Origin: an uncultured Clostridia bacterium
GTDB taxonomy: Bacteria > Bacillota > Clostridia > Oscillospirales > Ruminococcaceae
Assembly: GCA_944386805.1 (NCBI GenBank)
Contig: CALXCO010000003.1
Location: 1 to 64,000, forward strand
Direction of reading: 5' to 3'
DNA: 64,000 nucleotides
A model generated the notes under the pieces. It saw nothing but the letters and a program-made list of their open reading frames with translations. It had not been told where the DNA came from and did no database searches. The position numbers and the translations under genes were made by a program. Each line of letters starts with the position of its first letter. Within the stretch, counting starts at the first letter, position 1. Positions 17,130 to 25,404 of the stretch are shown in pieces.

Positions 17130-18596
17130 ATGGCTGACAAACAAAAGTATATGAACTGGCTGGATGAACATGCCCAGCTGTTTTCAGACGTTGCCGACAA
17201 CATCTGGGAATTTGCTGAACTGTCGCTGATGGAATACAAATCCTGCGAGCTGTATGTAAAGCTGCTGCGGGAAGAGGGCTTTACCGTTGAAACCCCCATC
17301 GCGGGCATCCAGACCGGTTTTAAGGCAACCTACGGCTCCGGTCACCCGGTCATCGGTATCCTTGCCGAATATGACGCACTGACCGGCCTGTCCCAGGTCG
17401 CAGGCTCCACCACCCGGAAAGAACTGGTCAAAAACGGTACCGGTCACGGCTGTGGACACCATATGCTGGGCGCCGGTTCGATGGCAGCGGCTTATGCGGT
17501 CAAAAAATATCTGGAGGACGTCGGTCCCGGCCATGGCACCGTAATCTTCTTTGGCTGTCCCGGTGAGGAAGGCGGCGCTGCAAAGGCATTCTATGCCCGT
17601 GACCACGTCTTTGACGGACTGGACATTGCGCTGACCTGGCATCCGGGCGATATCAACGCCGTCCGCACCGGTTCCTGCAACTCCTGCATCCAGACGGAAT
17701 ACCGTTTCACCGGCATTGCCTCCCATGCGGCAGGCGCACCGGACAAAGGCCGTTCGGCACTGGACGCAGTTGAACTGATGAATATTGGCGTACAGTTTTT
17801 ACGGGAACATATGCCCGACCATGACCGCATCCATTATGCGATCACTGACGCAGGCGGAAACTCCCCCAACGTCGTCCAGCCGCGCGCACGTGTCCTGTAC
17901 ATGGTCCGTTCGGAACTGGCAAAGAATGTCCGCAAGTTGCAGGCACGTGTCGATAAAATCGCCGAGGCTGCTGCCATGATGACCGAAACCAAGATGGAGA
18001 AACGGTTCATCGACGGCTGCGGCAACACCGTCCCCAATGAGGTACTGGAAAAGCTGATGTACAAGAACTTCGAGGAGATCGGCGTGCCCAGCTATACCGC
18101 TGAGGAGACTGCCTATGCGCAGGGAATTGTCGACGGCTACGAACTGCCGACCGAAGGTTTGCCGGGACGCGGCGATTTTTATGAGTCTGCCGAGTGCCAG
18201 AAGATCATCGCCAAACTTTCCGACAACGGCAAAAAGCCGCTCAATGATTTCCTGATGCCGTTTGTCCACTCCAACCAGGTCAGCTGCGGTTCGACCGACG
18301 TCGGCGACGTCTCCTGGCTGGTACCGACCGTTCAGTGCTCGGCTGTCGGGTTTGCATCCGGTTCGCCCGGACACAGCTGGCAGAACGTTTCCTGCGGCCG
18401 CACCTCGATTGCACACAAAGGCCTGCTGACTGCCGGTAAGGTCATCGCCGCAACCGCTATCGACCTGTATGAAAGCCCTGAAACGGTCAAAGCTGCCAAG
18501 GAAGAATTTGACAGCATTGTCGTTCCGGCTGGCGGATACTGCTGTCTGGTGCCGGATGATGCCGTTCCGACCAAGATTGACGACCCCTGGGATTGA
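17130..18596 (+). CDS. M20-family amidohydrolase, AbgB-like
   Basis: A 488-residue metal-dependent amidohydrolase resembling the catalytic subunit B of p-aminobenzoyl-glutamate hydrolase. Metal-site motifs include GILAEYDAL near residue 75, GHGCGHHMLG near 108-117, PGEEGGAAK near 145 and, near the C terminus, SPGHSWQ with the last histidine. The dimerisation insert lies at about residues 190-320. AAAGGAAG precedes the ATG. There is no signal peptide, so it acts in the cytoplasm on imported material; the ABC importer upstream is a plausible partner. Substrate could be aminobenzoyl-glutamate or another N-acyl amino acid or dipeptide. No AbgA-type second subunit is present. Confidence 0.85.
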   Translation: MADKQKYMNWLDEHAQLFSDVADNIWEFAELSLMEYKSCELYVKLLREEGFTVETPIAGIQTGFKATYGSGHPVIGILAEYDALTGLSQVAGSTTRKELVKNGTGHGCGHHMLGAGSMAAAYAVKKYLEDVGPGHGTVIFFGCPGEEGGAAKAFYARDHVFDGLDIALTWHPGDINAVRTGSCNSCIQTEYRFTGIASHAAGAPDKGRSALDAVELMNIGVQFLREHMPDHDRIHYAITDAGGNSPNVVQPRARVLYMVRSELAKNVRKLQARVDKIAEAAAMMTETKMEKRFIDGCGNTVPNEVLEKLMYKNFEEIGVPSYTAEETAYAQGIVDGYELPTEGLPGRGDFYESAECQKIIAKLSDNGKKPLNDFLMPFVHSNQVSCGSTDVGDVSWLVPTVQCSAVGFASGSPGHSWQNVSCGRTSIAHKGLLTAGKVIAATAIDLYESPETVKAAKEEFDSIVVPAGGYCCLVPDDAVPTKIDDPWD

Positions 18597-18621
18597 CAAA
18601 AGCAGTAAAACGCGGTATAAT
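18593..18621 (+). promoter_or_regulatory. Promoter overlapping the AbgB-like stop codon
   Basis: TTGACA at 18593-18598 includes the TGA stop of the preceding gene; TATAAT is at 18616-18621 with a 17-base spacer. It is a near-perfect consensus promoter that drives the CNNM/CBS gene. Confidence 0.88.
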
Positions 18622-18636
18622 GCCAGTAACTTTGGG

Positions 18637-18703
18637 CACCGGCGGGAGAACTGCCGGCAAAATACAGACACCGGGACGGAGGCCGTCGCCGCCGTCCGGT
18701 GTC
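18637..18703 (+). promoter_or_regulatory. Structured 5-prime leader of the CNNM/CBS gene
   Basis: The leader, beginning near 18628, contains a small hairpin (CCGGC 18639-18643 with GCCGG 18653-18657) and a strong 12-pair stem with one bulge (18667-18679 against 18692-18703). The second stem ends 13 bases before the ribosome site TGGAGG. It does not match the fluoride, magnesium, manganese or nickel/cobalt riboswitch cores that I know. It may be a new regulatory element or only a stabilising structure. Confidence 0.5.
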
Positions 18704-18723
18704 CCCCACAATATTGGAGGTAT

Positions 18724-20169
18724 ATGATTTTGGACGACGGGCGAACGTGGCTGATTCTCATTCTGGTGGTAGCGATGCTGGTGAGCTGCTATATTTCGGC
18801 GGTTCTGTCGGCGATTACCCACCTGTCGGATGTTACGCTGCATGACAAGGCGGAAGACGACGATGCAAAGGCCGTCCTGCTCGACCGGCTGATGCACAAA
18901 ACCCATTTTCTGGACAGTGTGCGAACCCTCAGCTCCTTTTTTGGCTGTATCACAACGCTTGTTTCCGGCTGGCTGCTGTACGGGGTCTTTTATGATCTGT
19001 TTTCCGGGTTATGGGAAGGAATGTCGGTCGGACTGCTCCGGGCAATCACCTGGATTGTTGCAGCGCTGGTCATTTCCATCTGTTTTATCATTGTTGTCCG
19101 TAAAATTCCCGGACGGCTGGGCAAAAAATACGCTGACCCATTTGCATTTCGCAGTGTTTCGACAGCCCTGTGGCTGATCAGAGTCTTTTTCCTGCTTTGC
19201 GGCATTATCCGGGTGCTTTCCCGCTGGATTGGAAAGCTGTTCGGCATCGGCCGCGAGACGGAAAGCGAACAGGAAACTGTCACCGAAGAGGATATCCGGC
19301 TGATGGTGGATACCGGCGGCGAGATGGGCACGATTGAAAAGAGCCAGCAGGAAATGATTGAAAACATCTTCGAGTTTGACGACAACACCGCGGGTGATGT
19401 CATGACCCATCGTACCGACGTCGTGGCGGTTGAGGAGACAGCAAATGTCGCCGACGTCGCTTCGCTGGCAGTGGAAACCGGGTTCTCCCGGCTGCCGGTC
19501 TACAAAAAGAACCTCGACAATATTACCGGCGTGATCTATGTCAAGGACCTGCTCAAACTGGTCGCTGACAAATCGGCGATCGGGGAAGACCTTTCCCAGA
19601 TGCCCATCACCGCTTACATCCGTCCAGTCATTTATGTACCTGAATCGGCTGGATGCCGCGCGTTATTTGCCCGGTTCAAGGCGACCAAGACCCATATTGC
19701 GGTCGTCGTCGACGAATACGGCGGAACGGCCGGTCTGGTCTGTATGGAGGATATTCTGGAGTCGATTGTCGGCGATATCGAGGACGAATACGACGAGCAG
19801 GAAAAGGAAGTCAGCCGCCTGAAGGAAAATGAGTTCATGTTTGACGGAACGATTGACCTGACAGACGCCGGCGAGCTGCTGGGAATTGAGTTCCCGGAGG
19901 ATGAGGACTTTGACACGCTGGGCGGGTTTATCACCCATACGCTCGGCTACATCCCGGATGAAGGGACGACGCCTTATGTCGATTTCTCCGGCTGGCGGTT
20001 CACAGTTGTGATTGTGGACGACCGGCGGATTGAAAAGGTCCGCGCGACTCATACCCCCTTTACGCCGATTGAAGACCCGGAACAGACAAAATCTGAACCG
20101 GAAAAGGATGACAGCAAAGCCGAAACCCCTTCGGAAACAACTGAAAAATCCGATGAAAAGACGGCCTGA
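18724..20169 (+). CDS. CNNM/CorC-type membrane protein with CBS pair (hemolysin C family)
   Basis: A 481-residue protein that in related families exports Mg2+ or other divalent ions. A CNNM-type membrane domain with spans at about residues 7-28, 68-100, 100-125 and 140-165 is followed by an acidic connector, a pair of CBS domains (about 220-345: DVMTHRTDVVAV, FSRLPVYKKNLDNITGVIYV, HIAVVVDEYGGTAGLV) and a CorC_HlyC domain (about 360-450), then a low-complexity acidic tail. The ATG at 18724 with TGGAGG upstream is the start; a longer reading frame begins inside the previous gene and is not used. Ion specificity is not evident. Confidence 0.9.
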   Translation: MILDDGRTWLILILVVAMLVSCYISAVLSAITHLSDVTLHDKAEDDDAKAVLLDRLMHKTHFLDSVRTLSSFFGCITTLVSGWLLYGVFYDLFSGLWEGMSVGLLRAITWIVAALVISICFIIVVRKIPGRLGKKYADPFAFRSVSTALWLIRVFFLLCGIIRVLSRWIGKLFGIGRETESEQETVTEEDIRLMVDTGGEMGTIEKSQQEMIENIFEFDDNTAGDVMTHRTDVVAVEETANVADVASLAVETGFSRLPVYKKNLDNITGVIYVKDLLKLVADKSAIGEDLSQMPITAYIRPVIYVPESAGCRALFARFKATKTHIAVVVDEYGGTAGLVCMEDILESIVGDIEDEYDEQEKEVSRLKENEFMFDGTIDLTDAGELLGIEFPEDEDFDTLGGFITHTLGYIPDEGTTPYVDFSGWRFTVVIVDDRRIEKVRATHTPFTPIEDPEQTKSEPEKDDSKAETPSETTEKSDEKTA

Positions 20170-20188
20170 GCCGATATCATGATAGCAG

Positions 20189-20226
20189 AAAACCCTGTGG
20201 GAAACCGATTTTCCCACAGGGTTTTT
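20189..20226. terminator. Bidirectional terminator
   Basis: AAAACCCTGTGGGAAA and TTTCCCACAGGGTTTTT pair around a 5-base loop, between the convergent CNNM (plus) and mnmA (minus) genes. Confidence 0.92.
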
Positions 20227-20230
20227 GATG

Positions 20231-21277
20231 TTAATCGATAAATCCGCCGCCCAACACGACGTCACCATCATAAAAGGCCGCTGTCTGTCCGGCAGCAGGA
20301 GCACGTTCCGGCGTATCAAACACCACCGACACCCTGTCCTCCCCAATCATACGGACGGTACAGGGAGCCGCTGCAGCCCGTGAGCGGACCTTGACGCTGC
20401 ATCGCATTTCCCCGGTGCGCGCCTGATCAAACGCGCCGGGGAAGGTTTCGGACAATGCGGAAACGGTGATTTCACTTTCATACTCGTCACCGCCCCATGC
20501 AAGGTAAATCCGGTTTTCAGCCGGGTCAATCCGGCGGATAAAGACCGGACGCCCAAGTGCAATCCCCAGCTTTTTCCGCTGACCGACGGTGTAATGGATA
20601 ATGCCGCGGTGATGGCCGCAGACAGTTCCGTCCGGTGCAATATACTCCCCTTCTGGGAAGCTGCGTCCCAGCCGACGCTCGATATACCCGGCATAGTTGC
20701 CATCGGGAATAAAGCAGATTTCCTGACTGTCCGGCTTGTCATGGCAGGAAAGCCCGGCTTTTTCAGCAATCCGGCGCACCTCGTCCTTAGGAAGGCTGGA
20801 CAGCGGGAAACAGAGCCTGCTCAACTCTTTCTGGGTCAGCCGGCAGAGCATATACGACTGGTCACGCGCCCTGCTCTCCCCCATCGTCAGCAGCACCCGC
20901 TCCCCGTCTTTGCGCAGACCGGCATAATGTCCGGTCGCGACCGTCGGGAAGCCGTTTGCATCCGCCGCCTGCATCAGACCCTTGAACTTGACCAGCGGAT
21001 TGCAGACGACACAGGGGTTCGGAGTTCTGCCTTCGGCATACGAACGGGCAAAATACCCGGCGACCTCCCGGTCGAAATCCTCCTCCATATGCCAGACAAT
21101 CAGCGGTATACCCAGCTGATCGGCGGATGTCTGCGCATCAGCGACCGCGCCATCATGGACGTCGCTCATCCGCAGGACGACCCCTGCGACCTGATATCCG
21201 GCGTCCCGCAGCATCGCCGCACATGCCGAGCTGTCAACGCCGCCGGAAAGTGCAACCAGAATCTTGTTGTTATCCAT
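20231..21277 (-). CDS. mnmA: tRNA-specific 2-thiouridylase MnmA
   Basis: A 348-residue enzyme that thiolates U34 of Lys, Glu and Gln tRNAs. The PP-loop ALSGGVDSSACAAML is at residues 8-22. The two catalytic cysteines are in NPCVVCNPLVKF (about 98-109) and SQEICFIPDGNY (about 190). The C-terminal tRNA-binding beta barrel is complete. The ATG at 21277 follows AAAGGGGCAGGGT; an in-frame TTG at 21298 is upstream of this ribosome site and rejected. It lies 17 bases after rnhA and is probably cotranscribed with it. Confidence 0.95.
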   Translation of the reverse strand: MDNNKILVALSGGVDSSACAAMLRDAGYQVAGVVLRMSDVHDGAVADAQTSADQLGIPLIVWHMEEDFDREVAGYFARSYAEGRTPNPCVVCNPLVKFKGLMQAADANGFPTVATGHYAGLRKDGERVLLTMGESRARDQSYMLCRLTQKELSRLCFPLSSLPKDEVRRIAEKAGLSCHDKPDSQEICFIPDGNYAGYIERRLGRSFPEGEYIAPDGTVCGHHRGIIHYTVGQRKKLGIALGRPVFIRRIDPAENRIYLAWGGDEYESEITVSALSETFPGAFDQARTGEMRCSVKVRSRAAAAPCTVRMIGEDRVSVVFDTPERAPAAGQTAAFYDGDVVLGGGFID

Positions 21278-21294
21278 ACCCTGCCCCTTTCGTA

Positions 21295-21750
21295 TCAACG
21301 GATTTGAGAAAACTTTTTAGACTCAGCGACCGCCATCTGGTCACAGCGTTCATTCTGCGGATGGCCGGCATGTCCCTTGACCCACTGGTAGTGCATCTCA
21401 TGGCGGTCGATTTCACGCAGCAGCTGTTCCCACAGATCAGGGTTGAGTGCCTTTTCCTTATTGTTGCGCATCCAGCCATTGGCCTGCCATTTACGTGCCC
21501 AGCCCTTGGTAATGGCGTCGATCACATATTTTGAGTCGCTGATCAGCGTCACATCACAGCGGTATTTAAGGGCAGCCAGACCGTTGATGACCCCCAACAG
21601 TTCCATCCGGTTGTTGGTAGTTTTGGCTTCGCCGCCGGAAAGCTCCTTTTTATATCCGTCACATTCGAGAATCGCGCCCCAGCCTCCCGGACCGGGGTTG
21701 CCGGAACAGGCGCCGTCGGTATACAACTTCACTTTGCGCAGGGTTTCCAA
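21295..21750 (-). CDS. rnhA: Ribonuclease HI
   Basis: A 151-residue enzyme degrading the RNA strand of RNA-DNA hybrids. Catalytic residues are visible in YTDGACSGNPGPGGWG (Asp), NNRMELLGVI (Glu), LISDSKYV (Asp) and the C-terminal CDQMA Asp, with the GHAGHPQNE histidine loop; the basic protrusion (GWARKWQANGWMRNNK) is present. TTG at 21750 is chosen as start because AAGGAAGG lies 9 bases before it; the longer frame to 21813 overlaps the EcsC gene and has no ribosome site. Confidence 0.93.
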   Translation of the reverse strand: METLRKVKLYTDGACSGNPGPGGWGAILECDGYKKELSGGEAKTTNNRMELLGVINGLAALKYRCDVTLISDSKYVIDAITKGWARKWQANGWMRNNKEKALNPDLWEQLLREIDRHEMHYQWVKGHAGHPQNERCDQMAVAESKKFSQIR

Positions 21751-21785
21751 ACCTACAATCCTTCCTTTCACAGTGTTGTTTATTT

Positions 21786-22613
21786 TCAGGGTTTTGCCAC
21801 ATTCATTCCCCATCCGGCAGATGCACCAGCCTCGCGTAGCTTGGCCGACAGATACCGCTGCTTATAGACACAGCGGGAAAGGGTATTCAGCCGGACGACT
21901 GCCGCCGTATTGAAAAACATCCCTGAAATCCCGAAGACAGGGATTCCCTGGACAAATTTCTGCAAACTCATGCTCCCGGCCATCCGCCGGGCTGCCAGTT
22001 CAATCCGATGTTCCCGGTCGATATCAGGGGGATTGCCCTCTCCCAGCTGCCGCAGCACTGCCATCAGCTGACGCTGTTCCCGTCCCGCATCGGCACTCCT
22101 TGCAAAAACCGCCGCCAGAATCATCAGCATCAGTTCCTGTTCCCACGGGTGGGAGATATTGACTCCGTAGACAGCCGCCGTTTCCAATACACTTTTCAGC
22201 ATCAGCGCGGTCAGCACCGCCGCTTCAGGCAAGCCAATTCCCAACGTCCCCAGCCCTGCGCCTTCCAGCGCCGCCAGCGACAGATCACCTCTTTGTACCT
22301 TTGCCGCCTCGCGGTCGAGCGCCTCCAGCGCCCTGTAACCGTTGTCGGCGTCGATCAGCCGGTCAAACCGGTGGTAGGTCTGCTCCAGTTCTTCCCGGTG
22401 GACCATCGCGTCGACAATCCCACGCGACGGGTCCAGCAATGCCCGAAGGCTTTCCGCAAACGCCGTATGCAGCAGCTGACGGTGGGTTTCCGGCAGCGCA
22501 TCCGCCATCCGACGCATCGAGCGGATTTCCGGACGGTCCTGACGGACCCGGAAGAAGCGAATCATCTGAGCATGGGTCAGGTGCAGTTCTTTTTGAATAT
22601 TTTGTGGAGTCAT
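21786..22613 (-). CDS. EcsC-family protein
   Basis: A 275-residue protein of the EcsC family. The core signature GLGTLGIGLPEAAVLTALMLKSVLETAAVYGVNI is at about residues 120-155, with a helical C terminus containing hydrophobic stretches (FVQGIPVFGISGMFFNTAAV) that may touch the membrane. The function of EcsC outside its ABC transporter context is unknown, and no ABC transporter is nearby. The ATG at 22613 follows AGGAGG. It lies between pyrE (separated by a terminator) and rnhA-mnmA, with which it may be cotranscribed. Confidence 0.8.
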   Translation of the reverse strand: MTPQNIQKELHLTHAQMIRFFRVRQDRPEIRSMRRMADALPETHRQLLHTAFAESLRALLDPSRGIVDAMVHREELEQTYHRFDRLIDADNGYRALEALDREAAKVQRGDLSLAALEGAGLGTLGIGLPEAAVLTALMLKSVLETAAVYGVNISHPWEQELMLMILAAVFARSADAGREQRQLMAVLRQLGEGNPPDIDREHRIELAARRMAGSMSLQKFVQGIPVFGISGMFFNTAAVVRLNTLSRCVYKQRYLSAKLREAGASAGWGMNVAKP

Positions 22614-22688
22614 CCGAATGCCGACCTCCTTCCTGCCGCCCCTCGGCAGGTATTCCGCACAGCAAGGCTCCGTCCGCTCCAAAATGCA

Positions 22689-22727
22689 AAAGAGAGGGCT
22701 CCGACGGAAAACCGCGAAGTCCCTCTC
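22689..22727 (-). terminator. pyrE terminator
   Basis: On the minus strand GAGAGGG and CCCTCTC close a hairpin followed by TTTTGCATTTT, directly after pyrE. Confidence 0.7.
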
Positions 22728-22748
22728 CCGAAAAAGCGGCCGGACACC

Positions 22749-23411
22749 TTACAGGATGCAGTATTTGTCCATATATTCTTCCATCAGTTTGAGAACAGCC
22801 TCATAGCCCTGCTGTTCCTTCAAATATTCATGGATATCTGCGACATTGATAATCGAATGTACGGTAATGCCGAACTCTTCCTTAACCTCCATCAGCGCGG
22901 TTTTGCCGGGAGTTGTGCCGACTTCACAGCGGTTGACCGAGATAAACATATCCGACAGTTTGACGTCCGCAGCCGATTTCAGAATCGGAACGGTTTCACG
23001 TACAGCGGTTCCGGCGGTGATGACGTCCTCGATGATGATGACGCGGTCGCCGTCAACCGGTTTGTAGCCGACCAGTGCGCCGCCTTCGCCGTGGTCCTTG
23101 ACCTCTTTACGGTTGAAGAAGTAGGGTTTGTCGATACCGTATTCACGTGCCAGCGCACCTGCACATGCAGTTGCAAGCGGAATTCCCTTATAAGCAGGGC
23201 CAAACATCGCGTCGAACTGATCGCCGACCGTTTCTTTGACCAGTGCGGCATAATATTTGCCCAGCATATCGATCTGTGCACCGGTGCGGTAGTTGCCGGT
23301 ATTGACGAAATAAGGGGAAAGACGGCCGCTCTTGGTCTTGAACTCGCCGAAGCGCAGCACGTCAGCGCTCATCATAAACTCGATAAATTCTTTCTTTTTC
23401 TGATCCAGCAT
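22749..23411 (-). CDS. pyrE: Orotate phosphoribosyltransferase
   Basis: A 220-residue enzyme of pyrimidine synthesis joining orotate to PRPP. The PRPP-binding motif VIIIEDVITAGTAVRE is at about residues 115-130, preceded by the flexible loop KEVKDHGEGGALVG (about 93-106) and the substrate region FGPAYKGIPLA. It starts at ATG 23411 after GGAAAGGA. The gene stands alone, with an extended -10 (TGGTATACT) upstream around 23450; other pyr genes are not in the window. Confidence 0.95.
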   Translation of the reverse strand: MLDQKKKEFIEFMMSADVLRFGEFKTKSGRLSPYFVNTGNYRTGAQIDMLGKYYAALVKETVGDQFDAMFGPAYKGIPLATACAGALAREYGIDKPYFFNRKEVKDHGEGGALVGYKPVDGDRVIIIEDVITAGTAVRETVPILKSAADVKLSDMFISVNRCEVGTTPGKTALMEVKEEFGITVHSIINVADIHEYLKEQQGYEAVLKLMEEYMDKYCIL

Positions 23412-23521
23412 CGTATAATCGTTCCTTTCCGAATAGCTTGTATCAACAGTATACCACATTGTCTGCAAAAAGGAAAGCATATTTGCCGGAGTTTTGATTC
23501 AGCGGGAGATGATGCCGCGAT

Positions 23522-24151
23522 TTATGCAAATTCAGCGAGGACAGCCTTTGCGGCCGCAACAATCTGCTCAGTCCCGCCGCGTTTCTGCCAGAACGGGCTG
23601 TCCGATTCAGGCAATGCCGCGCCGGTAATTGCGCGGAAGATACTTGCCGCCGCCAGTGCCGACCCAAGCGGGCTTGCATGACGCTTGTCCCGCCAGTAGA
23701 GCGGCGCATCGGTGACCGCTTTCCGCACCTGCTCCCAGACAACACCCGCCGGAGCCAGCAGCATATTCTCTTCCCGTGCCAGCCGTTCAAAAGCGTCCGT
23801 CAGCTCAGCCTGATCTTCGGGAGCCTCTTCCCGTGCCCAGGTCATATAAGCGACCGGGGTCGCCTTTGACTGATGAATCAGCTCCAGCAGCTGGGATGCC
23901 TGCCGCATCAGCGCCTCTTCGCCGTCAAACGGATGGGTCGCCTGCTGCAATACAACATAATCATACCCACCATGCAGGATATTAAACGCTGTCTGGGGCT
24001 GATCGATGTGCCAGCGCAGCGGCACGCCGGGACTTGCCAGCATCGTAACATGCGCCTCCTGGCCGAGGACCTCCTCAAACAGCTCGGCGACCATCGCCGG
24101 CATATCGTTGAAATAGGTATGGCTGTTGCCGATAAACAAAATCTTGATCAT
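23522..24151 (-). CDS. SGNH/GDSL-type hydrolase
   Basis: A 209-residue soluble hydrolase. The N-terminal FIGNSHTYFNDMP contains the block I serine in the form GNSH; the C-terminal RDKRHASPLG gives the Asp-x-x-His pair. Related proteins are esterases or carbohydrate acetyl-esterases, but the substrate is unknown. No signal peptide is present. It starts 4 bases after the DUF3048 gene with GGAGGG as ribosome site and is surely cotranscribed with it. Confidence 0.82.
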   Translation of the reverse strand: MIKILFIGNSHTYFNDMPAMVAELFEEVLGQEAHVTMLASPGVPLRWHIDQPQTAFNILHGGYDYVVLQQATHPFDGEEALMRQASQLLELIHQSKATPVAYMTWAREEAPEDQAELTDAFERLAREENMLLAPAGVVWEQVRKAVTDAPLYWRDKRHASPLGSALAAASIFRAITGAALPESDSPFWQKRGGTEQIVAAAKAVLAEFA

Positions 24152-24155
24152 ATGG

Positions 24156-25292
24156 TTATCCCTCCGTGCTGTCACTTGTATCGGTAAAGGTCACCGAATC
24201 GGTGTACCCCTTATCGGTCAGGCAGATATAGGTCTTGCCAACATTGGCAACCAGCGGCTGTCCGTCGGCATCGGTGAAGACAAACGGGTCTTCGACGCCG
24301 CCCTTTTGCCAGCTGATCTGCTCACGTCCACCGGCACTGACATACCATCCGCTTCCGGAAGAGAGGTCGAGGTTGCGGCGTTCGCTGCCGTCGCCCAGAG
24401 CGGTCACCGTCGTGTACAAAATCAGCACGTTTTCAAAGGTGATGGCCTCTTCGGTATCTGCATCGATATGTTCCTGACCGTTGCGGTATTTGGTGTATAG
24501 GCCGGTCGTATCATCGTAGAAGAACTCGGCGTTATACGAGCCGGAAAACGGAACGAAAACATCGTCCGCTGTTCCGCCGTCCGGGACAAGCACTTCATCA
24601 TACGAAAAATCGAACAGCGGCTGGTACTCACCCTCCAGACTGATTCCTTCCGACTCAGCCTGCTGACGGATAGTTGCACCATCGATAAAGAAGCTGTGTT
24701 CCCGGCCGTAGGTCTGTGCCCGCCAGGTGTCCTGATAAAAAGCACTGGTACAGTACTGGCCGTCGACATCGTCGACCGCATAGTTGCTGATATAATCATA
24801 TGCGGTCGGCGAACCGCCAAAATGGGTATAAATCGCGTTCAGTCCTTCCGAGAAGGAAACGTAATAATGCCGTGCACTCCGGACCGGTCCGACATAGGGA
24901 ATCTGGTCGATATCGGCATACACCCCCATCATGCGGGTGATACCACCCTCGACGACCGCCTCAAAGATTACATCCGCCGCTGCAAGTCCTCTTTGCGGCA
25001 GAGCCTGGCCGATGTTGTTGATCATGACGGTGACCGGACGCAGCCCGACTGCCGATTCAGAAAACCCGGTTTCACCGGTCAGCGGATTGCGTGGGCCGGT
25101 ATCTTCCGGCTCTTCCGGTTCGCTTTCCAGCTGACTCTCCGGCTCGCTGACCTCAGAGGAAGGCTCCGGCATCATCGAGCTGATTTCCTCGTCGGTTTCC
25201 CCCGCCATCGAACAACCGCCCAGCATCCCCGCCGTCATCCCCAGACAGAGGAGAATTGCCGCCAGACGTTTTCCCATTTTGAACACTTCCAT
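24156..25292 (-). CDS. DUF3048 (YerB-like) lipoprotein
   Basis: A 378-residue predicted lipoprotein. The signal is MGKRLAAILLCLGMTAGML with lipobox LGGC, followed by an acidic Glu/Ser/Pro linker to about residue 65. The DUF3048 domain follows, with VTVMINNIGQALPQRGLAAADVIFE, ITRMMGVYADI and the conserved VGPVRSARHYY, and the YerB C-terminal part with ALGDG and YICL. The protein is anchored outside the cell; its function in B. subtilis (YerB) is not established. The ATG at 25292 is preferred over the adjacent in-frame TTG. Confidence 0.85.
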   Translation of the reverse strand: MEVFKMGKRLAAILLCLGMTAGMLGGCSMAGETDEEISSMMPEPSSEVSEPESQLESEPEEPEDTGPRNPLTGETGFSESAVGLRPVTVMINNIGQALPQRGLAAADVIFEAVVEGGITRMMGVYADIDQIPYVGPVRSARHYYVSFSEGLNAIYTHFGGSPTAYDYISNYAVDDVDGQYCTSAFYQDTWRAQTYGREHSFFIDGATIRQQAESEGISLEGEYQPLFDFSYDEVLVPDGGTADDVFVPFSGSYNAEFFYDDTTGLYTKYRNGQEHIDADTEEAITFENVLILYTTVTALGDGSERRNLDLSSGSGWYVSAGGREQISWQKGGVEDPFVFTDADGQPLVANVGKTYICLTDKGYTDSVTFTDTSDSTEG

Positions 25293-25404
25293 CAAAATCT
25301 CATCTCTTTCCGGCCAATGGCCATATTTGCGCCGGTTCCCCGGTACGTCAGTCTATAGAATACACGCCAGCACCCAAAAAAGTTTCATGCTTTTTCGGAA
25401 TGAA

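Noticed and set aside
18469..18723. 85-codon N-terminal extension of the CNNM/CBS gene
   Set aside because: It lies inside the AbgB-like gene and the leader; the promoter at 18593-18621 and ribosome site at 18716-18721 place the start at 18724.
22008..23681. Long open frame of 557 codons on the plus strand
   Set aside because: It is antisense to the EcsC, pyrE and SGNH genes, all of which have clear family motifs and ribosome sites; the frame has no such signals.
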